Shown: positions 36,148 through 48,040 of the stretch, piece after piece
Numbering within the stretch: the stretch's first letter is position 1
Layout: every line of letters begins with the position of its first letter
Source of the DNA: VMDH01 sp038108875
Lineage (GTDB): Bacteria > Pseudomonadota > Gammaproteobacteria > Magnimaribacterales > D2472
Length of the DNA stretch: 64,000 nt
Assembly (NCBI GenBank): GCA_038108875.1
Contig: JAYNII010000002.1
Coordinates: 1 to 64,000, forward strand
Reading direction: 5' to 3'
The notes under the pieces: model-generated
What the model saw: the letters and a program-made list of their open reading frames with translations, nothing else
Told to the model about the DNA's origin: nothing
The model's database searches: none
Position numbers and translations under genes: made by a program

Positions 36148-37772
36148 TGGAATTTAATGCTGCAGATATCTTTGAAGGCGTAGTTCAAAGAATTCCCGAA
36201 AGAGAAGCTCTAGTTTTAGGAGAAACGCGTTTAACCTATCAAGAGCTTAATCAACAGGCTGATAATATGGCAGCCGCACTTACAAAAATAGGTATAACGA
36301 AAGGCTCTCACATTGGTATATATGGCTACAACTCAATTGAATGGATTATAGTTATGCTTGCAGCTTATAAGCTTTGTGCTATTCCAATCAATATCAACTA
36401 CAGATATGTAGAAGAAGAACTCATTTATCTTATAGACAATGCTGATATCTCCCATCTTTTTTATCAAAAAGAATTTGAATTTCTTGTTGCAAAAATCAAG
36501 CAACGCCTCCCATCCCTTATTAAATGCGTATCGATGGATAGTTTAAGTAAGGAAAAACTTAATGATTCAACTCTACTTGATATTCTAGAAGATGCTGAAG
36601 GATATGAATTCAGTCCTCCCCCAAGAAGTGGAGATGACAAATATATACTCTATACAGGCGGAACTACTGGATATCCAAAAGGAGTTGTATGGCGAATGGA
36701 AGATGTCCTCATGACTCTTGGAGGCGGTATTGACCCAGTGTCTGGATATAAATATTCAAGTCCTGAAGAATTTGCTGACAAATCCTTGCAACCACAAATA
36801 AATGCTTTGGCTTTAGCACCACTCATGCATGGAGCAGCTCAGTGGCAAACTTTCAATGCTTTCTTTTCAGGATGGAAATTGGTGCTTAATGATCAAGTAT
36901 CATTTGATCCTAATTATGTATGGGCTCTAGTTGAGAAAGAAAAAATAATGAATTTGACTATCACTGGAGATGGCATGGGAAGGCCTCTCTCAGACGCTCT
37001 GGCAAAAGAAGTCAAAACAAGAGATCTATCATCTTTATTTATTCTGACATCAACTGCATCCATGCTTTCTGCTTCTATAAAGGAAACATTTCTACACTAT
37101 TTAGAAAAACTTATAATAATTGATGCTGTCGGAGCCTCTGAAACAGGAGCTACAGGCATTCATATTTTCACTAAGGATACTAATCTCAAGGGCTTGGAAA
37201 AAAGACCAAGGTTTGCAAAAACCACCTATTCCGCAATCTTGCATCCTAAGACATTTGCTCTGATTGACCCCTCTGACCACCAAACAATAGGATATCTTGC
37301 AAGAACAGGAAATGTGCCAATTGAATATTACAAAGATCCTGATAAAAGCACCAAAACATTTATAGAAATTGAAGGGATTAGATATTCTCTACCAGGAGAC
37401 ATGGCGAAATATGAGGAAAATGGAGAAATCACCCTTCTTGGAAGGGGATCAATTTCAATTAATTCAGGAGGCGAAAAAATCTTCCCAGAAGAAGTAGAAA
37501 TTGCACTTAAATCTCATCCAAATATTTTTGATTGTTTGGTGGTAGGATTAGAACATGAAAAATGGGGTGAAAGTGTAGCTGCAGTCATTCAAAGCCGTAA
37601 CGGACAAAAAATCAATTTTCTTGAAATTAGAGCAACCCTGAAGGACCTAATCGCTAGTTATAAACATCCCAAGGAGATCTTTTTCTCTAACCTGATTCAA
37701 AGAAGCCCCTCAGGGAAACCAGACTATGAATGGGCAAGGAAAATAGCATTAAAATTACGCAATGAGAGTTGA
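36147..37772 (+). CDS. acyl-CoA synthetase, FadD19/FadD17-like
   Basis: 541-residue second adenylate-forming enzyme in tandem with the first but clearly distinct. The P-loop YTGGTTGYPKGVVWR (with WR after the usual Val) recalls actinobacterial FadD19/FadD17 synthetases that activate steroid side-chain acids. GASETGATG, GDMAKYEENGEITLLGRG, NSGGEKIFPEEVE and the catalytic Lys of SPSGKPDYEW are intact. A sterol-like or branched substrate is only suggested by this resemblance. It overlaps the LLM gene by 11 bases. Confidence 0.92.
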   Translation: MEFNAADIFEGVVQRIPEREALVLGETRLTYQELNQQADNMAAALTKIGITKGSHIGIYGYNSIEWIIVMLAAYKLCAIPININYRYVEEELIYLIDNADISHLFYQKEFEFLVAKIKQRLPSLIKCVSMDSLSKEKLNDSTLLDILEDAEGYEFSPPPRSGDDKYILYTGGTTGYPKGVVWRMEDVLMTLGGGIDPVSGYKYSSPEEFADKSLQPQINALALAPLMHGAAQWQTFNAFFSGWKLVLNDQVSFDPNYVWALVEKEKIMNLTITGDGMGRPLSDALAKEVKTRDLSSLFILTSTASMLSASIKETFLHYLEKLIIIDAVGASETGATGIHIFTKDTNLKGLEKRPRFAKTTYSAILHPKTFALIDPSDHQTIGYLARTGNVPIEYYKDPDKSTKTFIEIEGIRYSLPGDMAKYEENGEITLLGRGSISINSGGEKIFPEEVEIALKSHPNIFDCLVVGLEHEKWGESVAAVIQSRNGQKINFLEIRATLKDLIASYKHPKEIFFSNLIQRSPSGKPDYEWARKIALKLRNES

Positions 37773-38784
37773 AACCTACATTCCCGGTCTAAGTCAAAAA
37801 ACCCCTGAAATAGTTAGGCATGCTGAATCGCTTGGCTACGATTGCTTGGTCTCAGGTGAACTCAATAATGAACCATTTTTACCCGTGCTCCTCGGTCTTG
37901 AACATTCAAAAAAGATGATTGTTAGAACTGGATTAGCTATAGCATTTCCTCGAAGCCCAATGGTCGTTGCAAATATGGGTTGGGATCTTCAAGCTTTTTC
38001 TAATGGTCGTTTTCAATTAGGTTTAGGTACTCAAGTCAAGGGACATAATGAAAGGAGATTTTCAGTACCTTGGTCTCCTCCAGCTCCAAGAATGAGAGAG
38101 TATGTAATGGCAGTTAAATCAATTTGGAGATCTTGGAAGTTTGGAGAAAAATTAGACTTTCGAGGAGACCACTATACACATACTTTAATGACTCCTATGT
38201 TTACTCCACCTCCAATGGCAGCTGAGCTTCCTCCAATTTACGTTTCAGGATTGGGACCAGGTATGGCTCGCATTGCTGGAGAAGTTGCAGATGGTTTGCT
38301 TCTTCATCCCATGTGTTCACTAGATTACATCAAGGAAATAATTATTCCTGCAATTCATGAAGGTGCCAATAAAGTTAATCGAGACCCAAAAGAATGCGAG
38401 TTGTTGTGGGGTGGATTCATAGCCACAGGTGAAACTGAAAAATCTTTGCAAAAAGCTAAAAGAGATATTGCGGCAAGAATTAGCTTCTATGCCTCGACCA
38501 GAACTTATAAACCTGCTCTTGAATTTCATGGTTGGGGAGATGTTAATGAAAAACTTCATGAACTCTCAGTGGAAGGTAAATGGCAAGAAATGTTTGATTT
38601 AGTTTCTGATGAAATGGTGGAAAAACTATCTTTTTATGGAACAGGGGAGCAGGTTGCTAGAAAAATGAAAGAACATTTAAATCCTATTTGTTCAGCTGTA
38701 ATGTGGAATGAGATTGAACATTTGGGTGAAGACCATACCAAAGACCAATATATGGCTGATCTAATATCGATTCTTAAAAATTAG
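37762..38784 (+). CDS. LLM-class flavin/F420-dependent oxidoreductase
   Basis: 340-residue TIM-barrel protein of the bacterial luciferase-like superfamily. Visible features include TGLAIAFPRSP, FSNGRFQLGLGTQ, the central YVSGLGPGMARIAGEVADG and LFH-like LLHPM. It resembles the TIGR03617 (MSMEG_2256-like) group annotated as F420-dependent in actinobacteria. F420 synthesis is uncommon in gammaproteobacteria, so FMN use or horizontal spread of the family are both possible. The gene overlaps the second acyl-CoA synthetase, so the three likely form one oxidative pathway. Confidence 0.88.
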   Translation: MRVETYIPGLSQKTPEIVRHAESLGYDCLVSGELNNEPFLPVLLGLEHSKKMIVRTGLAIAFPRSPMVVANMGWDLQAFSNGRFQLGLGTQVKGHNERRFSVPWSPPAPRMREYVMAVKSIWRSWKFGEKLDFRGDHYTHTLMTPMFTPPPMAAELPPIYVSGLGPGMARIAGEVADGLLLHPMCSLDYIKEIIIPAIHEGANKVNRDPKECELLWGGFIATGETEKSLQKAKRDIAARISFYASTRTYKPALEFHGWGDVNEKLHELSVEGKWQEMFDLVSDEMVEKLSFYGTGEQVARKMKEHLNPICSAVMWNEIEHLGEDHTKDQYMADLISILKN

Positions 38785-38785
38785 T

Positions 38786-40180
38786 TTGAATATTAGAGAG
38801 CCTCACCCTTACTCACATCTTGGAGACAAATTTTCAAGCTTTGTTGAATTTCAGCCTTTAAAGAATATTTGTCATATCCATCGCAACAAGTCTTTTATTC
38901 AAGAATTGAATGCACATGATGCATCAATAAGATTAGAAAGTATTTTTAAAGGAACTGGACAACCTCCTCATGGAATCTCGATGATCTATGCTGGTCATCA
39001 ATTCGGACAACATGTTTCTCAACTTGGAGATGGCAGAGGTCTGATGGTTGGCATGCTGGAGGAACCCCTCATCGATCTTCACATAAAAGGAGCTGGAAAA
39101 ACACCGTATTCAAGATTTGGTGATGGAAGAGCAGTTACTAGATCGGTTATAAGAGAATATTTAGTTAGTGAAGCTATGCATGCTCTAGAGATACCCACTT
39201 CAAGAGCACTAATGATGGTTTTTAGTAATGAACCAGTATTTAGAGAAACCACAGAGAAAGGATCTCAACTATTAAGAACCAGCCAAACACATATCCGGTT
39301 TGGTCATTTTGAATATTTTGCTTTTGCGCAGCAAAAAAATGAGCTGCGTATTTTACTTGACTGGTGCATTGAAAATTATTTCTATGATTTGATTGATGAT
39401 GATCAAAAATATTTAAAATTTTTCAAAGCAGTAGTTCAAAAAACTGCTTGGATGATTGCGGATTGGCAAAGCATTGGATTTTGTCATGGTGTAATGAATA
39501 CTGATAATATGAATATTTTAGGAGAAACTTTTGATTATGGTCCATTTGGGTTTATGGAAACATATAACCCCAAGCATATTTGTAATCATACCGATGTTCA
39601 TGGAAGGTACAGTTATCAAAATCAACCCCTCATTGGACTTTGGAATTGTTCAGTACTTGCTAAAGCATTGGAAAGAGAAATTGATGCATCGATCCTTGAA
39701 AAATGCCTAAAAGAATATGAAGTTGAGTTTCAAACTAGGCTCCTTGATAATTACAGAAAAAAATTAGGTCTGTTTGAAAAAGAGGATAGTGATCCCTTCA
39801 TTATCCAAGAGCTTCTTAGTTATCTAGAAAGTACAAATTTAGATTATTCATTATCCTTTCAAAGCCTCGAAAGAGCTCTTAAAGGCGAAGAGTCGAGAAT
39901 TGATAAAAATTGGCTTATTAAATTCAAACAACGCCATCAAAAAGAATCAACCCCATTAGAACAAAGAATCAAACTTTGCAAAAAAAGCAATCCAAAATTT
40001 ATTCTTAGAAATTATCATATACAAAAAGTAATAGAAGCTGCAAATAATGGCAACTATACAGAACTCGAAGCCATGGAGTTTTTGTTAAAAAATCCTTTTG
40101 AATTCTTCGAAGACTACAACGAATTCTATCAACCAAGCCCTCATGGTTTTAACAACTTAGCCCTATCGTGTTCGTCTTAA
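38786..40180 (+). CDS. selO: protein adenylyltransferase SelO (YdiU family)
   Basis: 464-residue pseudokinase-fold enzyme that transfers AMP to proteins and protects from oxidative stress. The family blocks YAGHQFGQHVSQLGDGRG, KGAGKTPYSRFGDGRAV, IREYLVSEAMHAL and HGVMNTDNMNILG with FDYGPFGF are intact, covering the nucleotide and metal residues. The C-terminus ends SCSS, as in E. coli YdiU. The start is a TTG one base after the LLM stop; no better start is seen. It closes the acyl-CoA synthetase operon, and its TAA overlaps the convergent pdxB stop. Confidence 0.93.
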   Translation: MNIREPHPYSHLGDKFSSFVEFQPLKNICHIHRNKSFIQELNAHDASIRLESIFKGTGQPPHGISMIYAGHQFGQHVSQLGDGRGLMVGMLEEPLIDLHIKGAGKTPYSRFGDGRAVTRSVIREYLVSEAMHALEIPTSRALMMVFSNEPVFRETTEKGSQLLRTSQTHIRFGHFEYFAFAQQKNELRILLDWCIENYFYDLIDDDQKYLKFFKAVVQKTAWMIADWQSIGFCHGVMNTDNMNILGETFDYGPFGFMETYNPKHICNHTDVHGRYSYQNQPLIGLWNCSVLAKALEREIDASILEKCLKEYEVEFQTRLLDNYRKKLGLFEKEDSDPFIIQELLSYLESTNLDYSLSFQSLERALKGEESRIDKNWLIKFKQRHQKESTPLEQRIKLCKKSNPKFILRNYHIQKVIEAANNGNYTELEAMEFLLKNPFEFFEDYNEFYQPSPHGFNNLALSCSS

Positions 40181-41286
40181 TAGATATCAATCAGCTTAGA
40201 TAAAATCTCAAGGTTCTCCAGCTTCTCGCCCATAAAGGTATCATGAATAAAATCTCTTCTGGGAGGATGCTTTTCTCTAATGCTGCTTAAACTCTCCCCT
40301 CGCTCAAAGTCCTGTTTAAAGGAATACATGATCTCAAATAAGTCTAAACTTTTGCTAAATAGTCCTGTTGGGAAAGAGTAAGAATGAAAATTTTCCTGAA
40401 ATTTTAAAAATTCTGCTTTACTGATTTGTTTCCCTGGAATACTTATTAATTCGTTCGAAATCGATCTACCAAGAAAGCTTGCAAGCGCTTGTATTATCAT
40501 TCTGGTCCCATTATTTTTACCATCAATGCTATATCCTGCAATATGAGGAGTATACAAAAAAGATTCTCTAAAAAATCTCTCTTCAATGACTGGTTCCTGC
40601 TCCCATACATCCAAAATAAGATTTATTGAACTGAATTCATTGAGTATGGATTCATTGATTACCCCTCCCCTAGAAGTATTTATTAGTGTTTTAAATTTCA
40701 ATTCTTCAAGCTCTTTCCTATTAATTAAATGGTAAGTTGGAAAATTACCAGTATAAGAGAGCGGGACATGCAAAGTTACAACATCATGACAAAGGGCATC
40801 TTTAATTGATTGAGATGATGAAGAAAAAACAAACGGATCGAATACAGAGTATGGAATACGCAAAGCCTTTAAAACTGAAGCCAATCTAGAACCTATGTTG
40901 CCATAACCTACAATACCAACTCCATTACCAATAGTTCCAAGTCCTTGTGAATAAATAACCTCCAAGGCAGACATTACATAATGGACCACAGACCAAGCAT
41001 TGCATCCTGGTGCATGTCCCCACTCTATTCCAATTTGTTTCAAGAAATTAATATCAAGATGATCAATTCCTGAGGTAACTGAACCAATAAATTTAATTGA
41101 GTGATTGTTGAGAGTGGTTTCATTAATTTTTGTAGTGGATCGGATTAGTAAGATATCTATATCTTTTTGATCTAAGTAACTAAATTCGTCACCTTGGAAA
41201 TAAGTTATATTAAACTCTTGCTTATCAAATAATTTAAGCAAGTTTAATTCAAGGTCAGGTATGGCTCTGTCTGCGGCTAAATGCAT
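40177..41286 (-). CDS. pdxB: erythronate-4-phosphate dehydrogenase
   Basis: 369-residue D-2-hydroxyacid dehydrogenase of the DXP-dependent vitamin B6 pathway. It begins MHLAADRAIP. Conserved features are GSVTSGIDHLD, PGCNAWSVVHYVMSA and the NAD-binding VGIVGYGNIGSRLA, with NTSRGGVINE and the catalytic His of LYTPHIAGYS. The ATG shares a base with the upstream stop (TGATG). Ser-family members such as SerA differ in the PGCNA motif, which supports PdxB. The frame stays open upstream to 41325 but lacks the family start. Confidence 0.92.
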   Translation of the reverse strand: MHLAADRAIPDLELNLLKLFDKQEFNITYFQGDEFSYLDQKDIDILLIRSTTKINETTLNNHSIKFIGSVTSGIDHLDINFLKQIGIEWGHAPGCNAWSVVHYVMSALEVIYSQGLGTIGNGVGIVGYGNIGSRLASVLKALRIPYSVFDPFVFSSSSQSIKDALCHDVVTLHVPLSYTGNFPTYHLINRKELEELKFKTLINTSRGGVINESILNEFSSINLILDVWEQEPVIEERFFRESFLYTPHIAGYSIDGKNNGTRMIIQALASFLGRSISNELISIPGKQISKAEFLKFQENFHSYSFPTGLFSKSLDLFEIMYSFKQDFERGESLSSIREKHPPRRDFIHDTFMGEKLENLEILSKLIDIY

Positions 41287-41927
41287 CAATCTTCTTTTGT
41301 TCTTAAAAAGATGCTTTTTAGCCAACCTAATAAGGTATTAGACTTAAGCTTATCTTGGTCAATTAAATCAAAATCATTAAATAATTTTTTAGGGTTTTTG
41401 TAGAGATCTTCTCTAGAAATAAAATTACCTTCTAGACTTTTAACCTCGCCAGCAGGATTTCCTGCATATACTTTGTTTGCAGGAACATTTTTGGTTACTA
41501 CTGATCCTGCTCCTATAATGCTGTTATCTCCAATAGTTACTCCCTTGCAAATAATTGCGCTATCTCCAATCCAAACGTTATTACCTAATTTAACTTCTTT
41601 AGGGGTTCCCGCCACCTTAGTCCTATCATAAATATCATGCCAGTCTGAATCAGTAACATAGGCACCCTTTCCAAACATACAGGCATCTCCAATAGTGATT
41701 TTCTTTGCTGCAAGTATTCTTACTCCTGGAGAAATTAATACGTACTTCCCTATTTTAAGTCCTCCCTCTTCTTGCTCTTCATCATCCCAAGATGTAAGAC
41801 GAATCTTCCCATCAGGTTCAGCAATCATAGTTGGAAAATCATCAACACTTATGTTTGAACCAAAAATAATAATATTCCAAGGTTTAAAGAAAGTGCCTCC
41901 TCTGCCAAATGATTTAAATTGAGGCAT
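41286..41927 (-). CDS. hexapeptide-repeat acyltransferase
   Basis: 213-residue left-handed beta-helix protein of the LbetaH acetyltransferase superfamily. Hexapeptide repeats run from about residue 55 to 150 (IGKYVLISPGVRI, ITIGDACMFGKGAYV, VKLGNNVWIGDSAII, VTIGDNSIIGAGSVV), ending with the characteristic YAGNPAGEVKSL. The catalytic His may lie in SDWHDIYDR. The acceptor is unknown; sugars and cell-surface glycans are common for relatives. It is translationally coupled to pdxB. Confidence 0.85.
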   Translation of the reverse strand: MPQFKSFGRGGTFFKPWNIIIFGSNISVDDFPTMIAEPDGKIRLTSWDDEEQEEGGLKIGKYVLISPGVRILAAKKITIGDACMFGKGAYVTDSDWHDIYDRTKVAGTPKEVKLGNNVWIGDSAIICKGVTIGDNSIIGAGSVVTKNVPANKVYAGNPAGEVKSLEGNFISREDLYKNPKKLFNDFDLIDQDKLKSNTLLGWLKSIFLRTKED

Positions 41928-42068
41928 AAAAAATCTCTTTACATATAATCTACTGAGACGGTTAGATAATTTTTTTAGCCAATAAGGTCTATGATCTCTT
42001 CTAATTTTTAACTCCTTTGTTGAATAAGTTAACCATGATACATTGGCTCGGTATTTAATTCTTACTAG
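41928..42068. promoter_or_regulatory. divergent intergenic region before the MATE and acyltransferase genes
   Basis: These 141 bases separate divergent genes and are one of the largest gaps in the window. On the minus strand GATTATATGT near 41944-41954 is a plausible -10 for the acyltransferase. For the plus strand I see no convincing promoter and no good Shine-Dalgarno before the MATE start. No tRNA, small RNA or conserved motif was recognised. Confidence 0.3.
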
Positions 42069-43418
42069 ATGGAAAAATTTTTTAAAGAAGCAAAAAAATT
42101 CCTAAAACTTGGTATTCCTATTTATGGATCTCAATTATCTTATGGGGCAATTCAACTAACAGATACAATTATTGCAGGCAGAGCCGGCGCACAAGAGTTG
42201 GCTGGAGTAGCTTTAGCCTCCTCTCTTGCAACGCCGTTATTTTTCTCACTCAGTGGAATAATGTTTGCTTTAACTCCTATTGTTGCTCATCTCTTTGGAG
42301 CTAGAAAAATTAAGAACATTCGGTCAAAAATGCGTCAATCTATCTGGATTGCTGTAGGAATTGGAACTATCCTTACGGTTGCTTATTATTTTGCTTCAAA
42401 TTTACTAATATTTTCAAATATTGATTCAGAAATTGTTTCTATTTCGGATTCATATCTTAAAGGTTTAGCTATAGGAGCAATTGCAATGATGTGGTTCACC
42501 TGTCTAAGATGCTTCAGCGAAGGAGTCACACAAACTTTACCTGTATTTTGGGTAGCTTTCATTGCGATGATTCTAAATATCCCCTTAGATATTATTTTAG
42601 TATATGGATACTTAGGGTTTCCTAAGCTTGGAGGTGCAGGTTGCGGATATGCAACCTCAATTATTTATATTTTTATGGCAACGGCCATGACAATTATTAT
42701 TATGCTAAAACAATTCTATACAGAACTTCGGTTTTTTAATAAGTTTGAAATACCATCTATTCAAACCTTTAAAGAATTAATGTTTTTAGGCATGCCAATT
42801 GGAATAGGAATTTTTGTTGAATTGAGTATGTTCTCTGGTGCAGCGCTAATTCTTGGTCCCCTAGGCGACATTGTTCTTGCAAGCCATTCAATCGCCCTAA
42901 GTATAGCAAGCATGGCTTTTATGCTTCCTCTTTCCATTGGACTTGCTGCAGCTGCTAGGGTTGGAAATTTGATTGGGGAACAAAAAATTGAGGGAGCAAA
43001 ATATGCATCAAAGCTTGCAATAACAATTACTCTTTTTGCAGCTGGTGTTAACACTATCGCAATTATCCTTTTAGATGAATGGATAGTTAGCTTTTTCAGT
43101 ACTGAAACAATGGTTGTTAACACAGCGCTTAGTTTGCTTGTATTAGCGGCGGTATTTCAACTGCCTGATGGATTTCAAATGGGAGTATTGGGAAGTCTTA
43201 GGGGTTATAAAGATACATTTATACCAATGATTTTGCTTATGATATCTTATTGGGTTTTCGCTTTACCTGCTGGTTACTTTCTTACCTACATAGGATTTCA
43301 TGAACCAATGGGCGCAAGGGGAGTATGGGTAGGAATGATTGTTGGATTAACAATATTCTCGGCTTTAGCTATTACAAGACTTAAATACGTTATTAGTCTT
43401 AGCCTAAAACAGACTTAA
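42069..43418 (+). CDS. MATE-family multidrug efflux transporter
   Basis: 449-residue membrane protein of about 12 transmembrane segments in the NorM branch of MATE transporters, which export drugs or metabolites in exchange for Na+ or H+. Family segments seen are [20 protein letters not shown] in helix 1-2, the central [17 protein letters not shown] and [29 protein letters not shown] (only cores quoted). [20 protein letters not shown] is also typical. The last 20 bases overlap the sucD 3' end on the opposite strand. Substrate is unknown. Confidence 0.93.
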   Translation: MEKFFKEAKKFLKLGIPIYGSQLSYGAIQLTDTIIAGRAGAQELAGVALASSLATPLFFSLSGIMFALTPIVAHLFGARKIKNIRSKMRQSIWIAVGIGTILTVAYYFASNLLIFSNIDSEIVSISDSYLKGLAIGAIAMMWFTCLRCFSEGVTQTLPVFWVAFIAMILNIPLDIILVYGYLGFPKLGGAGCGYATSIIYIFMATAMTIIIMLKQFYTELRFFNKFEIPSIQTFKELMFLGMPIGIGIFVELSMFSGAALILGPLGDIVLASHSIALSIASMAFMLPLSIGLAAAARVGNLIGEQKIEGAKYASKLAITITLFAAGVNTIAIILLDEWIVSFFSTETMVVNTALSLLVLAAVFQLPDGFQMGVLGSLRGYKDTFIPMILLMISYWVFALPAGYFLTYIGFHEPMGARGVWVGMIVGLTIFSALAITRLKYVISLSLKQT

Positions 43419-44264
43419 CTGTATTGCCTATCTGTAATAAGTTTTCTGCAATATGTACACCGCAGGATTTTAATTTTGCAATTTTATCCTCTGCAGTTCC
43501 TTTACCTCCAGCAATGATAGCCCCAGCATGTCCCATGCGCTTTCCCGCAGGAGCTGTTTGGCCTGCTATATATGAAATTACTGGCTTGGTAAGATTTTTT
43601 GCGATGAAATCCGCAGCTTCTTCTTCAGCAGAGCCACCAATTTCACCAACTAAAACAATAGCTTTTGTTTCCTCATCTTTTTGAAATAACTCCAAAATAT
43701 CTTTAAAAGATGAACCCGGAATTGGATCTCCCCCAATTCCAACACAGGTACTCTGTCCTAGCCCCAAGTCTGTGGTCTGTTTAACAGCCTCGTAGGTTAA
43801 AGTTCCAGATCTGGAAACAATCCCTACAGATCCCTTTAAATGAATGTCTCCTGGCATTATTCCAAGCTTTGCCTCTCCTGGAGTTATAACACCAGGACAA
43901 TTCGGTCCTATTAGTCTCAGACCTAGAGCATCAATTCTTTCCTTAATTATTAACATATCCAAAGTTGGAACTCCTTCGGTTATACATATTATTAGCTCTA
44001 TCCCTGCATCAGCAGCTTCAAGAATAGAATCTTTGCAAAATGGTGCTGGTACAAAAATAATTGTTGCATTTGGATTTACTGCCTCTTTTGCTTCTTGAAC
44101 AGAATTAAAGACTGGTTTATTCAAATGAGTACTTCCACCTCTACCAGGAGTTACACCACCAACTACATTGGTACCATATGCAATAGATTGTTCTGAATGC
44201 ATAGTTGCCTGAGATCCAGTGAATCCTTGAACTAATAATCTGGTATGCTTATTGACTAGTATAC

Positions 44265-44268
<4 letters not shown>
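43399..44268 (-). CDS. sucD: succinyl-CoA synthetase, alpha subunit
   Basis: 289-residue subunit that binds CoA and carries the phosphohistidine intermediate. The CoA-binding [15 protein letters not shown] and GGVTPGRGG are N-terminal, and the active-site His is in [17 protein letters not shown]. Converts succinyl-CoA to succinate with ADP or GDP phosphorylation. It overlaps the sucC stop by four bases and ends the sdh-suc run. The 3' end overlaps the convergent MATE gene by 20 bases and there is no visible terminator. Confidence 0.98.
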
Positions 44269-46849
<2,581 letters not shown>

Positions 46850-48028
46850 TTATAACCCCAGTAATAATCTCTCTGGTAACTCCAAAGCTTCTTTAATATT
46901 TACTAAAAAACCAACTGCCTCTTTTCCATCTATCAACCTATGATCATAACTCAGTGCTAAATACATCATTGGCCGAATAGTAATTTCGCCGTTCACAACA
47001 ACAGCTCTATCTTGGATTTTATGCATACCTAAAATTGCAGTTTGCGGAGCATTTAAAATTGGCGTGGAAAGCAAAGATCCAAAAACTCCTCCATTTGAGA
47101 TAGTGAAAGTTCCTCCTTGCATGTCTTGTATTTCAAGTTTTCCATCTCTTGCCTTTTGTGAATAATCAATTATGGATTTCTCGATCTCAGCTAAATCTAA
47201 ATTTTCGGCATTTCTAAGAATTGGCACCACTAATCCTCTCTCAGAAGAAACAGCAACTCCTATATCTTGGTAACTATGATAAACAATATCATTTCCATCA
47301 AGAGATGCATTTACCGATGGAAAAGCTCTGAGCGCATCAACTGCTGCAGCAACAAAAAAGCTCATAAAACCTAATTTCACACCATGTTTGAGTTCAAATT
47401 CGGCACCAAATTTAGCTCTCATGTTTTTAATAGGTAACATATCTACCTCATTAAAAGTAGTTAGCATTGCCGTACCTTGTTTTGCTTCCAATAAACGTTT
47501 TGCAATTGTTGCTCTGAGCCTAGACATTGGTACCCTTTCTACATGTCTACCATCTTGTTCTGTTACTAAAAGATTTTCAGGAGTAACAGACTGAGACTCA
47601 GTCCTTTCCAAATGTGCTATGACATCAGCTTTAGTAATTCTTCCTCCCTTTCCGGTAGCAGCTACTTCTTCAGCATCAATCTCTTTATTGCTTAAGATTC
47701 TTTTTGCTGCTGGTCCGGATTTATTTTTATTAGCTCTACTTTTGATGCTCTCTACTGGCGTCTTTTCTTCTACTGCTTTGCTTGAGTCAGTTGTTGCTGA
47801 AAAATCTGCAATTAGTTCTGCACTGACTACAGTCTCCCCAGCTTGCTTATAGATTTTTGAAATTGATCCATCAAAAGGTGCAACAACTTCTAATACAACC
47901 TTATCAGTTTCTATTTCAGCTATTACCTCATCTTGCTTAACCTTTTCACCTTCTCTTTTTAACCAATTTGCAACGGTTCCATCAACCACTGATTCAGGAA
48001 AAGTAGGTGATTTAATTTCTGTGCTCAT
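46850..48028 (-). CDS. sucB: dihydrolipoyllysine succinyltransferase (E2 of 2-OGDH)
   Basis: 392-residue core of the 2-oxoglutarate dehydrogenase complex. One lipoyl domain has the modified Lys in [11 protein letters not shown], followed by a linker, a peripheral subunit-binding domain ([15 protein letters not shown]) and the catalytic acyltransferase domain with the active-site His and Asp in [13 protein letters not shown]. It starts 12 bases after sucA and ends three bases before lpd. Confidence 0.97.
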   Translation of the reverse strand: MSTEIKSPTFPESVVDGTVANWLKREGEKVKQDEVIAEIETDKVVLEVVAPFDGSISKIYKQAGETVVSAELIADFSATTDSSKAVEEKTPVESIKSRANKNKSGPAAKRILSNKEIDAEEVAATGKGGRITKADVIAHLERTESQSVTPENLLVTEQDGRHVERVPMSRLRATIAKRLLEAKQGTAMLTTFNEVDMLPIKNMRAKFGAEFELKHGVKLGFMSFFVAAAVDALRAFPSVNASLDGNDIVYHSYQDIGVAVSSERGLVVPILRNAENLDLAEIEKSIIDYSQKARDGKLEIQDMQGGTFTISNGGVFGSLLSTPILNAPQTAILGMHKIQDRAVVVNGEITIRPMMYLALSYDHRLIDGKEAVGFLVNIKEALELPERLLLGL

Positions 48029-48040
48029 AGTTATCCTCCT

